This document shows positions 1 through 8,600 of a stretch of DNA of 37,885 nucleotides, in pieces. The stretch spans positions 1 through 37,885 of the forward strand of contig JAIFMO010000223.1 of NCBI GenBank assembly GCA_020048435.1, given 5' to 3'. The notes under the pieces are model-generated. The model had not been told where the DNA came from. It saw only the letters and a program-made list of their open reading frames with translations, and ran no database searches. How positions within the stretch are numbered: the first letter of the stretch is position 1; the number at the start of each line of letters is the position of its first letter. This DNA is from Sulfuritalea sp. Lineage in GTDB: Bacteria; Pseudomonadota; Gammaproteobacteria; Burkholderiales; Rhodocyclaceae. Made by a program: the position numbers and the translations under genes.

Positions 1-131
1 GCTTCGTGGCGTCTGACCCGCGGCAATCGGCGGTAATGCGTCCAGGAAAGGTTCGGGCTGAGTTGCCCCTGCGTCAAGAGTCACCCGATGCCGGCAATTG
101 TGTTGAGGGGAAATACTGAAGGACATCCGAA

Positions 132-168
132 TTCCGACGCACCGCGTCGGAAATCTGCTCCGGGAGCA
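132..168. other. Two adjacent hairpins: TTCCGACGC-ACC-GCGTCGGAA (132-152) and TGCTC-CGG-GAGCA (156-168)
   Basis: Perfect 9-bp and 5-bp inverted repeats read directly in non-coding sequence. Confidence 0.6.
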
Positions 169-288
169 AGCAGGGATAGCCTGTGCATGAGGAAATAACG
201 CCACTACTCGCCCGTTACTTCGCTGCACGCGAGGTGTTGCAGGATTTCGACTTTGCTGCGATCAAGGAAACCAAGATCGGGGCGTTGC

Positions 289-316
289 TGCCGTACCGCT
301 AGCGCCGACTTTTTGC
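289..316 (-). repeat. Dispersed 26-bp repeat, copy 1 (reverse orientation)
   Basis: tgccgtaccgctagcgccgactttttgc; reverse complement gcaaaaagtcggcgctagcggtacggca matches six other copies. Confidence 0.95.
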
Positions 317-374
317 AGCGATCGATACCCGGCCACGCTCTCGGGCTCCCCGCCGATTAAATTCCGCGACCACC

Positions 375-1697
375 TCAAATAAATCGCGTCAGGTAAAGGC
401 TGATCGCGGGCACAAATAGCAGCAGCAGGATGCGCAAGGCGTCGGAGAGCAGGAAAGGCATGATGCCGCGATAGGTTTCCGCCATCGGCACGTCCTTGGC
501 CAGGCTGTGGATCACGTAGACGTTGAGCCCCACCGGCGGCGCGATCAGACCGACCTCGACCACCATCAGCGTCAGGATACCGAACCAGACGGCCTTGTCG
601 GTTGCGCCGAGGCCGAACAGGTCGAGCCCCATGACCACGGGAAATAGCACGGGGATGGTCAGCACGATCATGGACAACTCGTCCATCACCGCGCCCAGCA
701 GTACATAGAACAGCAGGATCGCCGCCACCACCCACAGGGCTGGCACGTTGAGCCCGGCCACCATCTGCGCCAGTTGCGCCGGAGCTTGCGACAGCGCCAG
801 CGTGGCGTTGAGCATGTCGGCGCCGAGGAAGATCATGAAGATCATCGCGGTGGTTTCGGCGGTGGCGAGGAAAGCGCGCTGGATCGCCGCGCCATCGAGT
901 TCGCGCCGGGCCAGCGCGACGGCGAAGGTAGCGACCGCGCCCACCGCCGCACCCTCGGTCGGGGTGAACAACCCGCCGTAAATGCCGCCAAAAACCAGCA
1001 GGAAAATTGCCAGCACCGGCCAGACAGCGAGCAGTTGCCGCCCGCGCTGACCGAATGATTGCGCCGGCTGCGCCGGGGCGTGCTCGGGATGCCGACGAGC
1101 GTAGATGGCGATCACCACCAGATAGCCGGCGGCGGCGATGAGGCCCGGGACGAAAGCGGCGGCGAACAGCCGCGCGATATTCTGTTCGGTGAGGATGGCA
1201 TAGACCACCAGCACCACCGAAGGCGGAATGAGGATGCCCAGAGTGCCGCCAGCGGCCAGCGTGGCGGTGGCGAGTCGGCCGGAATAGCCGAAGCGGCGCA
1301 TCTCGGGCAAGGCCACCTGCGCCACCGTCGCCGCCGTCGCCACCGAGGAGCCGCAGATAGCGCCGAAGGCGGCGCAGGCCAGCACAGCGGCCATCGCCAT
1401 ACCGCCGCGCCAGTGTCCAATGAGGGCGTTGGCGGCGCGGAACAGGTCGCGACTCAGCCCGCCCTGGCTGGCAAAATTACCCATCAGCAGGAACAGCGGG
1501 ATGACGGACAGGTCGTAGTTGGAAAAACGCGCGTAGGCCATGCCCTTGAGCATGTTGAACAGCGTGGCGTCGCCCGCCAGCAGGACATAGCCGATAGCGC
1601 CCGGCAGGGCCATGGCGACGGCGATGGGCACGCGCAACGCCATCAGCGTCAGCATGGCGCCGAAGAGGCCGAGGGCCAGACTCATTCCGCCACTCAC
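375..1697 (-). CDS. dctM: TRAP transporter large permease subunit (DctM)
   Basis: 440 aa, multi-TM, GxxxG-rich, followed by DctQ- and DctP-like ORFs. Confidence 0.9.
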   Translation of the reverse strand: MSGGMSLALGLFGAMLTLMALRVPIAVAMALPGAIGYVLLAGDATLFNMLKGMAYARFSNYDLSVIPLFLLMGNFASQGGLSRDLFRAANALIGHWRGGMAMAAVLACAAFGAICGSSVATAATVAQVALPEMRRFGYSGRLATATLAAGGTLGILIPPSVVLVVYAILTEQNIARLFAAAFVPGLIAAAGYLVVIAIYARRHPEHAPAQPAQSFGQRGRQLLAVWPVLAIFLLVFGGIYGGLFTPTEGAAVGAVATFAVALARRELDGAAIQRAFLATAETTAMIFMIFLGADMLNATLALSQAPAQLAQMVAGLNVPALWVVAAILLFYVLLGAVMDELSMIVLTIPVLFPVVMGLDLFGLGATDKAVWFGILTLMVVEVGLIAPPVGLNVYVIHSLAKDVPMAETYRGIMPFLLSDALRILLLLFVPAISLYLTRFI

Positions 1698-1709
1698 TCC
1701 ACTACTCGC

Positions 1710-2222
1710 TCAACCCGGCCAGCGATAGCTGCGGCGCAAGTCGTCTACGCCGACATGGAAGCCGGCCAGCGCGGTCAGCGCCAGTCCCGGCACCATGGCG
1801 GCGTAGCCGAGCCAGACTGGCAGGCCGAGAATCATGCTGGTTTCGCCCGCTGCCCGCATGTCGGCGGCGCCGACAGCGGTGCGCCAGGCGACAACGGCCA
1901 TCATCAGCCCGAGCAGCAGGCTGCCGATGCCATCGAGACGGATCTGACTGCGCGGCGTCAAGCCAGCGGTAAAAAAATCGACGGCAATGTTGCCGCGATG
2001 CAACTGGCACCAGGGCAGACAGAGGGAAACGCTGATGGCAACGATGGCCTGCACCAGCTCATAGTCACCCGGAATCGGCGCACCGCAACAGCTACGCCCG
2101 CCGATGCTCGCCACGACCAGCGCCGCCAGGCCGGTGAGCAGGCCGCCAGCGGCCAGAGCCAGGATACGCGCGGCAAGATCAAGGCCGCGCGTCCGCGCGT
2201 CCGGGGCGGGGCGCTCGATCAT
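1710..2222 (-). CDS. dctQ: TRAP transporter small permease subunit (DctQ)
   Basis: 170 aa, about 4 TM, between DctM and DctP; 4-nt overlap with the dctP end. Confidence 0.85.
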   Translation of the reverse strand: MIERPAPDARTRGLDLAARILALAAGGLLTGLAALVVASIGGRSCCGAPIPGDYELVQAIVAISVSLCLPWCQLHRGNIAVDFFTAGLTPRSQIRLDGIGSLLLGLMMAVVAWRTAVGAADMRAAGETSMILGLPVWLGYAAMVPGLALTALAGFHVGVDDLRRSYRWPG

Positions 2223-3262
2223 TTCCGACTGTACTTGGCGATCAGGGCCTTGGCCGCTTCAATCAGTTTCCTGCCGTCGTGACCGCGCTTGCCGACCTCG
2301 GCTACCCATTCATCGTCGATGCTGTCGGTGGCCGTCTTCCATTTTTCAAGTTCGTCGGCCGGGATCACGTTGATCGCATTACCGCGTTCGAGCACGGCTT
2401 TCTTCGACACCGGCGCGGCTTCATCGTAGAGACGACCGGCGGTGGCGGAAAGTTCGATGCCGCTGTTAGCGTCGACGATCTTTTTCAGGTCCGCTGGCAG
2501 CGCGTCGTATTTCGCCTTGTTCATCGCGATCATGAACACCGAGGTGTACAAGCCCGGCTGCCTCGCATCGGTCTCCGAGACGTAACGCGTTACCTCATGC
2601 ACCTTGATCGACGGCACCACCTCGTAGGGCAGCAGCGCGCCGTCGATCACGCCCTTGGACAGCGCGTCGGCCACCTGCGGCACCGGCATGCCAACGGGCG
2701 TGGCGCCGAGCGCGGCGAGCATCTTGCTGGCGATGCGGGTCGGCGCACGAATTTTCAGGCCGCGCAGCCCATTGGGGTCGGCCAGTTGCGTCACCGGCCG
2801 CTTCGCCAGAAAGAAATGACCGGGTTCATGCACATGGAAAGCCAGCGGTTTCACGTTGCCAAACTCGGCCGGGTCGTGCTGCCGCACGTAGTCCCACACC
2901 GCGCGACTGGTGGCCTCGGCCGTGGTCATCATGAACGGCAGTTCGAAGACCTCGATCAGGGGAAAACGCCCGGCGGAGTAACCCAGCAGTGTCCACACGA
3001 CGTCAGCGACACCATCCTTGGCCTGATCGAACAGTTGCGCCGGCGTGCCGCCGAGCTGCATCGCCGGGTAGATCTGGCACTTGATGCGGCCGGCGGAATC
3101 CTTCGCCAGCCTCTCACACCAGGGCGTCAATATTCTGGCGTGCGCCGTCGACGTGGTCGGCAGGAAATGATGCACCTTCAGCGTGACTTCCTGTGCAAAA
3201 GTCGGCGCTAGCGGTACGGCACAAGCAAGAAATACGGTGACGGTGGCGAGCAGGCGTTTCAT
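2219..3262 (-). CDS. dctP: TRAP transporter substrate-binding protein (DctP)
   Basis: Signal peptide MKRLLATVTVFLACAVPLAPTFA; DctP body (LKVHHFLPTTSTAH...GLKIRAPTRIASKMLAALGATPVGMPVPQVADALSKGVIDGA). Start moved from the track ATG (3337) to the ATG at 3262. Confidence 0.9.
   Translation of the reverse strand: MKRLLATVTVFLACAVPLAPTFAQEVTLKVHHFLPTTSTAHARILTPWCERLAKDSAGRIKCQIYPAMQLGGTPAQLFDQAKDGVADVVWTLLGYSAGRFPLIEVFELPFMMTTAEATSRAVWDYVRQHDPAEFGNVKPLAFHVHEPGHFFLAKRPVTQLADPNGLRGLKIRAPTRIASKMLAALGATPVGMPVPQVADALSKGVIDGALLPYEVVPSIKVHEVTRYVSETDARQPGLYTSVFMIAMNKAKYDALPADLKKIVDANSGIELSATAGRLYDEAAPVSKKAVLERGNAINVIPADELEKWKTATDSIDDEWVAEVGKRGHDGRKLIEAAKALIAKYSRK
3195..3221 (+). repeat. Dispersed 26-bp repeat, copy 2, inside the dctP signal-peptide codons
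   Basis: gcaaaagtcggcgctagcggtacggca. Confidence 0.95.
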
Positions 3263-3485
3263 CGTTGGTCGGCGGGGATTATCGGGTTGAATTGGGATGA
3301 CAGGCCCGGATTGTAGATGAACGCGGGCATCACCCACCCGCCATGGAAATCAGTGGTTTGACCGAAGAATAGGCAGGCGGCATGGCGTTCTTCGACCTTT
3401 CGGAACCCGCTGTAGGGGCTAGACTCAACCGTCGCCCCTTTTGCTACATTGATCGCCGATCCCGCTGATTCCACGCCGAGCCAAC

Positions 3486-4722
3486 TTGCGGAAACACCCC
3501 TTGAAGCCCGAAGCGCCACCCTGCCAGCCTCGACGACCCTTGCGCGGGGGCGCGCTGCTGCTCTGTAGCCTGTTGCCGCTAGTAGTCAATGCCACCACCC
3601 GCCCACCCGAGCGCCTGCACGAACCCGCCCTGCGGCTGAGTGCATCCATCGAGTCGCCTGGCATCGTTGTCGGTACGAACGCGGAAGAACGCGCCGCGAT
3701 GCGCGCCGAGTGGAAGGCCGTGCAGACCCGCGACAGCGAAGTTGCCGTGGTCGGGGAAATTCTTGCCAGTGTCCGCCGGATGAATGGCACGGTCGCCGCA
3801 ATTCAAGGCTTGATCGAGACCTGGCCTGATAGCGGCGGCTCGTCTGCCGTCGCTCCTGTCATCGTTCCTGCCGCCGCAGTTCCTGTCGCCGCCGAGCCCG
3901 TGCCGGCGCCGAAGACCGGGCATGAATCGCCATTCATGGATGAATCGCTGGCCATGCGAGCTGCCATGGGTGCTGTTCTGATCGCTCTGTTCTGGCTGCT
4001 GGGTCGCGGCCACGTAGTCCACTTGGCCCGCCGGGCCCGGCGTGGCAAGCTCGTCGTGCCGACCGAACCCGTCATGTCGCCCATGGACGAGGCCGCGCCA
4101 CAGACCCTGCTTGAACTCCCGGTGGATCGGTTGCCGCCGGCAGTTGGCGTCACGCCGGTTGCCGCACCCGATACCGCACCCCATACCGCCCCCGATACCG
4201 TCGCAGCCCCAGGAAATACCGGTGCCGACAGGCAACCAAGAGAGCCAGGCCACCCCAGGCGCGCCAACCGATCAAGCCATCGAGCTGGCCGAGATCATGT
4301 TGTCGATGGGCCTGGCCCACGGCGCGGCGCAGGCGTTGTCCGACCAGATTCGCGATAATCCCAAGCGCGCGCTCTATCACTGGCTCAAGCTGCTCGATGT
4401 CTACCGACGCTCGGGCATGAAAGCCGACTTCGAGCGCACGGCGCAAGAACTGCGTCAAAGTTTCAACGTGCAGTCTGGCCAATGGGACGACGGAAAACCC
4501 GTTGGCAGTGCCGACGACGGCAACCGTACCACGCTGGAGAACTTCCCCCATCTCTCGCGTAGGTTGATGGAACTGTGGCCGACGCCGGCATGCGCGGAAT
4601 ACCTCGAAAACCTGCTTAAGGACAATCGCGGCGGCACCCGCGCCGGCTTCCCGCCCGAGGTGGCCGAGGAAATTCTGCTGCTGCGGCAGATGCTGGGTCA
4701 CTCGGCCAGCAACTTGCAGTAG
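3486..4722 (+). pseudogene. FimV-like/TPR-domain membrane protein, one apparent gene split by a +1 frame offset (ORFs 3486-4358 and 4042-4722)
   Basis: N-terminal signal-like segment and TM (AAMGAVLIALFWLL) in frame 0; FimV-like C-terminal region (AIELAEIMLSMGLAHGAAQALSDQIRDNPKRALYHWLKLLDVYRRSGMKADFERTAQELRQSFNV) in frame +1. Could be a sequencing indel rather than a true pseudogene. Confidence 0.6.
4165..4200 (+). repeat. Three tandem 12-bp units (CACCCGATACCG-like)
   Basis: cacccgataccg caccccataccg cccccgataccg, next to the frame offset. Confidence 0.8.
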
Positions 4723-4791
4723 CGCAGGGGGAGGCCCTGATTTCCAGTAGGCATATCGCCTTGAATGGGGGGCCATCCGTACAAAAAATCA

Positions 4792-4819
4792 TTGATTAGA
4801 TATACCGCATTGGTATTAT
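4792..4819 (+). promoter_or_regulatory. Candidate sigma70 promoter upstream of caspase gene 1: TTGATT-N16-TATTAT
   Basis: Read in an AT-rich intergenic stretch about 36 nt upstream of the ATG at 4855. Confidence 0.45.
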
Positions 4820-4854
4820 GGCCATTTTTTGTTTGCCGGAATTGCCCATAAATC

Positions 4855-7005
4855 ATGCAAGCCTTGACGCTCATCAACACGCTGGCCATCGGTTCCGTCC
4901 TGCTGTCCTCCCCCGTCTTTGCCGTCGAAAGACATGCCTTGCTGATCGGTGTTTCCGCCTATCCCGGACTCAAGGAAGACCTGCAACTGGTCGGACCGCA
5001 AAACGATGTGCAATTGATGCGCGACCTGCTCAAGACTCAAGGGTTTGCCGAGGGGAATATCCACATCCTGGCCGAGCAGGTTGCGGGCGCGAAAGCTCAG
5101 CCAACGCGCAGCCATATCCTTGGCGAACTGGCGGGCATGGCCGAGCGGGCCGGCAAGGGTGATTTTGTTTACCTCCAGTTCGGCGGTCACGGTTCGCAGC
5201 AACCGACGCGAGCTGGCAAGACGCCACCCGAACCGGACGGGCTGGATGAAATTTTCATGCCGCGCGACATCGGTAAATGGGATGGATCGAACGGTTCGGT
5301 GCAGAACGCCATCCTTGACGAAGAACTGGGCAAGGCGATCACCGCCATCCGCAACAAGGGCGCCTTTGTCTGGGCCGTGTTCGACAACTGTCATTCTGGC
5401 TATATCACCCGAGGCGGCGGCGGTGGGGGCGACGGCCTGCGCGTGCGCCGACTCGACCCCAAGGCGCTGGGCATTCCGCAACAGGCCATCGACAAGGCCG
5501 TGAGCAGTGCGCAAAAAGATGCCGTCACCCAGCGTGGCGGCCAGGCGGCTCCTGGCGGTGGGCTCGCCGCCAAAAGCGAAGGGGGCGGCCGCGACGGCCG
5601 CGGTGGCCATGTCTATTTCTATGCCGCGCAGTCGGATGAAACCACGCCCGAGATGCGGCTACCCGAGAGTCATCCTGAACGTCGTTCCTACGGCGTGTTT
5701 ACCTACACGCTGGCCCAGGTTATTTCCGCCAACCCCGGCATCAGCTACCGTCAGGCGGGCGAACGGGTGCTGCAACTCTACGCGGCGAAGAACATGCGCT
5801 CGCCGACGCCACTATTCGAAGGCTCTGCGCTCGACGCGCCGCTGTTCGGCCAGCAAGCCGGCGACGCCGTGCGGCAATGGCCGATCGCGGCGAAAGATGG
5901 CGGCTTCGAGATCGCCGCCGGCGCTGTCCAGCAATTCGGCGAGGGCGCCCTGTTCAAGGTGTTTCCCAACGCCGCCGCCCGGGAAGGCGCGGAAATCGGC
6001 TATCTCAAGGCGCAGAAAGTCGATGTCATGCGCAGCCGCCTGCTACCACTGGCGCATGCCGGCAAGCCCGCACTGAGCGACGCAGCCATGCCACGCGACG
6101 CGGTGGCGCGCGTCACCGATCCGGCGATCAGTCTTGCCCTCAAGGTGGCCGCCCCCGCCAATCATCCGCCCGGCGCGGCTTATGACACGGCAGCCAAGGC
6201 TCTGGACCAGTTGCACAAGGCCACCCTGGGCGTGCGCATTGAGTGGGTCAAGCCCGGCGAGGCCGCCGACCTGCGGCTGGATTACGCCGACGAGCAGCTC
6301 TGGCTGTTGCCGCCGGATGGCGCGTGGGTAAAAGTCGGCGCTGGCAAGATGGCGTCAATCCGTCTCAACAAGCCCGCGGATGAATTGCGTGGCGTCATCG
6401 CCGCAAGTCTGCAACAGATCGCCAAGGTGATCAACCTCACCCGACTGGCGGGACAGAGCATGGCCGGCCCCGTGGGCGGCAAGCTCGATATTCACCTCAC
6501 CGCACTCCGCACCAACGGCAAGACGGAAGAAATCAGCGGGGCGGCAGTTCCGACACTGATAACCGGCGATAAGCTGCAACTCGTCGTACGCAACAACCAT
6601 TACAAACCGGTCGATATCACTGTGCTAACCACGGATAGTCTGTATGGCATCAGCCTGCTCTACCCGCATACCGCCGGCGAGGCCAATCGTGTCGGCACCA
6701 GCGACACGCTGAGAATTCCCGGTGAAGGCGAGGAGCCCATCGTCATCAACACCGACACCACCGGCCGCGAGAACATCGTGGTTATCGCCGTCGAGGCAGA
6801 GCCACAGAGTGCTCCGGTTAATCTCGGCTTTCTCGAACAGCCGACCCTGCCGCAAACACGCGGTACCGCTACCGCTGGCGACCTCGCCAACCTCTTCATG
6901 GACGCTGGCTTCGGTGGCGAACGCACACGCGGCGTTGGCCGTAGCGCGCCACTGGAGAAGACCGCATTTCGTGTTTTTAACTGGATCACCCAGCCTGGCC
7001 CATAA
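4855..7005 (+). CDS. Exported caspase-family (peptidase C14/metacaspase-like) protein with DUF4384-like C-terminal region
   Basis: Signal peptide; HALLIGVSAYP...; candidate catalytic His112 (QFGGHGSQ) and Cys179 (FDNCHSG); C-terminal ITGDKLQLVVRNNHYKPVDITVLTTDSLYGISLLYP. Confidence 0.9.
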   Translation: MQALTLINTLAIGSVLLSSPVFAVERHALLIGVSAYPGLKEDLQLVGPQNDVQLMRDLLKTQGFAEGNIHILAEQVAGAKAQPTRSHILGELAGMAERAGKGDFVYLQFGGHGSQQPTRAGKTPPEPDGLDEIFMPRDIGKWDGSNGSVQNAILDEELGKAITAIRNKGAFVWAVFDNCHSGYITRGGGGGGDGLRVRRLDPKALGIPQQAIDKAVSSAQKDAVTQRGGQAAPGGGLAAKSEGGGRDGRGGHVYFYAAQSDETTPEMRLPESHPERRSYGVFTYTLAQVISANPGISYRQAGERVLQLYAAKNMRSPTPLFEGSALDAPLFGQQAGDAVRQWPIAAKDGGFEIAAGAVQQFGEGALFKVFPNAAAREGAEIGYLKAQKVDVMRSRLLPLAHAGKPALSDAAMPRDAVARVTDPAISLALKVAAPANHPPGAAYDTAAKALDQLHKATLGVRIEWVKPGEAADLRLDYADEQLWLLPPDGAWVKVGAGKMASIRLNKPADELRGVIAASLQQIAKVINLTRLAGQSMAGPVGGKLDIHLTALRTNGKTEEISGAAVPTLITGDKLQLVVRNNHYKPVDITVLTTDSLYGISLLYPHTAGEANRVGTSDTLRIPGEGEEPIVINTDTTGRENIVVIAVEAEPQSAPVNLGFLEQPTLPQTRGTATAGDLANLFMDAGFGGERTRGVGRSAPLEKTAFRVFNWITQPGP

Positions 7006-7076
7006 GACCAGGCGATTCGCCATGCACCCCGTTTCCTTGTCCCTAGACTCTTATTACTTTTTTACTTGAGAAGATC

Positions 7077-8600
7077 ATGACCATCAAACTCCGCTTCCCG
7101 AGCCCTCGCAAACATATCGCCACCGCGCTGATCGCCGCCGCCATCGCTGCCACGGCTCAGGCTGAAATCAAAGGTGAAATCCAGAGCCTGGCCGTGCTTC
7201 CGCTCGCCAACCTGACGGGCGATGCCAGCCTCGACTGGCTATCGGTCGCGTTACAAGACAGCCTCACTGTCGATCTGTGGAATGTGCCGGCGGTACAGAC
7301 GCTGGCGTTTCCCCAGTTCAATAAAAACGTCGCCGACTTTTGTCCCGGCATGCGCGTCGCCTGCGTTGCCGCGCTCGACGGCCGTCGCGCCTGGAATATC
7401 GCGCAGAAGACATCGGCCGACCGCTACCTCGGCGGCAGTTATCGCAAGCACGGCGATCATATCGAGGTCGTGCTGACCGAGAAGATCACGGCCGATAACG
7501 CCTTGAAAGGAGAGACACGCTTTGCCGCACCGCTGAGCCACCTGCTCGCTGCCTCGTCGCAAGCGCTATTGCGTCGTCTCGCCGCCGAGAAACTTCCGGT
7601 GACCAGCGCGGCGAAAAACCGCATCCTCGCGCCAAAGACCACCTCGCTTGAGGCTTGGCGCCTGAATGCCGAGGGCTATCTGCTCCAGCAGGGATTTGAC
7701 GGGGCCGGACGCTATCAGGAAGCCGACCGACCGCTCGACCTGCCGAGCTTGCGCGTGGCGACGGGTGCATCCGACGAACAGATCAAGGCCCGGCAAGCAG
7801 ACATAATGGCGCGCTGGCAGGCGGCGCTGGAGCAGGCCGTGGCGGCCGATCCAAAGTACGCCGAGGCCTGGAACAACCTTGGCTATCGGCTTGGCTGGCA
7901 CAGGCGCGAAGAGTCCGCCGGCTTGAGCGCCAGCGCCTTTTCACGTCCCGCCTTTGAAAAGGCGCTATCGCTCAAACCGCAACTGATCGATGCCTTGATT
8001 GGCATGGCCCAGTCCAGCGAAGGGGCAGCGCGACTGGATTATGTGCGGCAGGCGGTGGAACTCAACGGCGCGATCGAACCGCATGTGAAGTTCCTGGCCC
8101 GCTCAATCACGAAGGAGCTCCAGTCATTGACAGCGGCAGGACGCAAGGATGCGGCAGAGCAATTCTCCGAGCGCTGGGCCCAGTGGCTCAAGAATTTCCC
8201 CGGACAGCCTGAATTGCGGTTTTCGGTTGGATTCAATCTAGCCATCGAATTCAAGGACACCAACCCGACCCTGGCCCGCCGCATGCTGACGGTTCTGGAA
8301 ACGGCGCCAGGCAAGGTGAGCGCTGACTTTGAGATGTTGATGCTCGTCGTACTGGTTGGGCTGGATTTACAGGAAAGCAATACGGACACGTTCCAGGCGC
8401 GCGCGGCCCGGGGCATGGCCTTGCTGCCCCATGTCGATGACGCCAGCGTGGCAGCGATGGTCGGACAATTTTTTGGTTTGACGTACATCGCCATGTCGAA
8501 CAAAGCCGAGGCGTCGAAGGTGGTCGCACGACTTGCTAGCGGTGCTCGCCCAGAGTGGCGACCATGCCACGCGCGCCCTCCTGGCGCGCAAGAACGTTGA
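7077..8600 (+). CDS. Exported TolB-N/FlgO-like domain plus TPR protein; probably continuous with the next ORF
   Basis: Signal peptide ...AAAIAATAQA; SLAVLPLANLTGDASLDWLSVALQDSLT; TPR-like helices (YAEAWNNLGYRLG). Confidence 0.75.
   Translation: MTIKLRFPSPRKHIATALIAAAIAATAQAEIKGEIQSLAVLPLANLTGDASLDWLSVALQDSLTVDLWNVPAVQTLAFPQFNKNVADFCPGMRVACVAALDGRRAWNIAQKTSADRYLGGSYRKHGDHIEVVLTEKITADNALKGETRFAAPLSHLLAASSQALLRRLAAEKLPVTSAAKNRILAPKTTSLEAWRLNAEGYLLQQGFDGAGRYQEADRPLDLPSLRVATGASDEQIKARQADIMARWQAALEQAVAADPKYAEAWNNLGYRLGWHRREESAGLSASAFSRPAFEKALSLKPQLIDALIGMAQSSEGAARLDYVRQAVELNGAIEPHVKFLARSITKELQSLTAAGRKDAAEQFSERWAQWLKNFPGQPELRFSVGFNLAIEFKDTNPTLARRMLTVLETAPGKVSADFEMLMLVVLVGLDLQESNTDTFQARAARGMALLPHVDDASVAAMVGQFFGLTYIAMSNKAEASKVVARLASGARPEWRPCHARPPGAQER

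Noticed and set aside
262-2282. Long ORFs antisense to or overlapping dctM/dctQ (for example 1059-2282 plus, 262-735 minus)
   Set aside because: Low-complexity Arg/Gly/His/Gln-rich translations typical of shadow frames in high-GC DNA; the opposite strand encodes clear TRAP transporter proteins.
4165-4200. Phase-variable homopolymer or simple-repeat switch
   Set aside because: Only three imperfect 12-bp units and C-runs of 4-5; a 12-bp unit change would not shift frame, so it does not by itself explain the offset.
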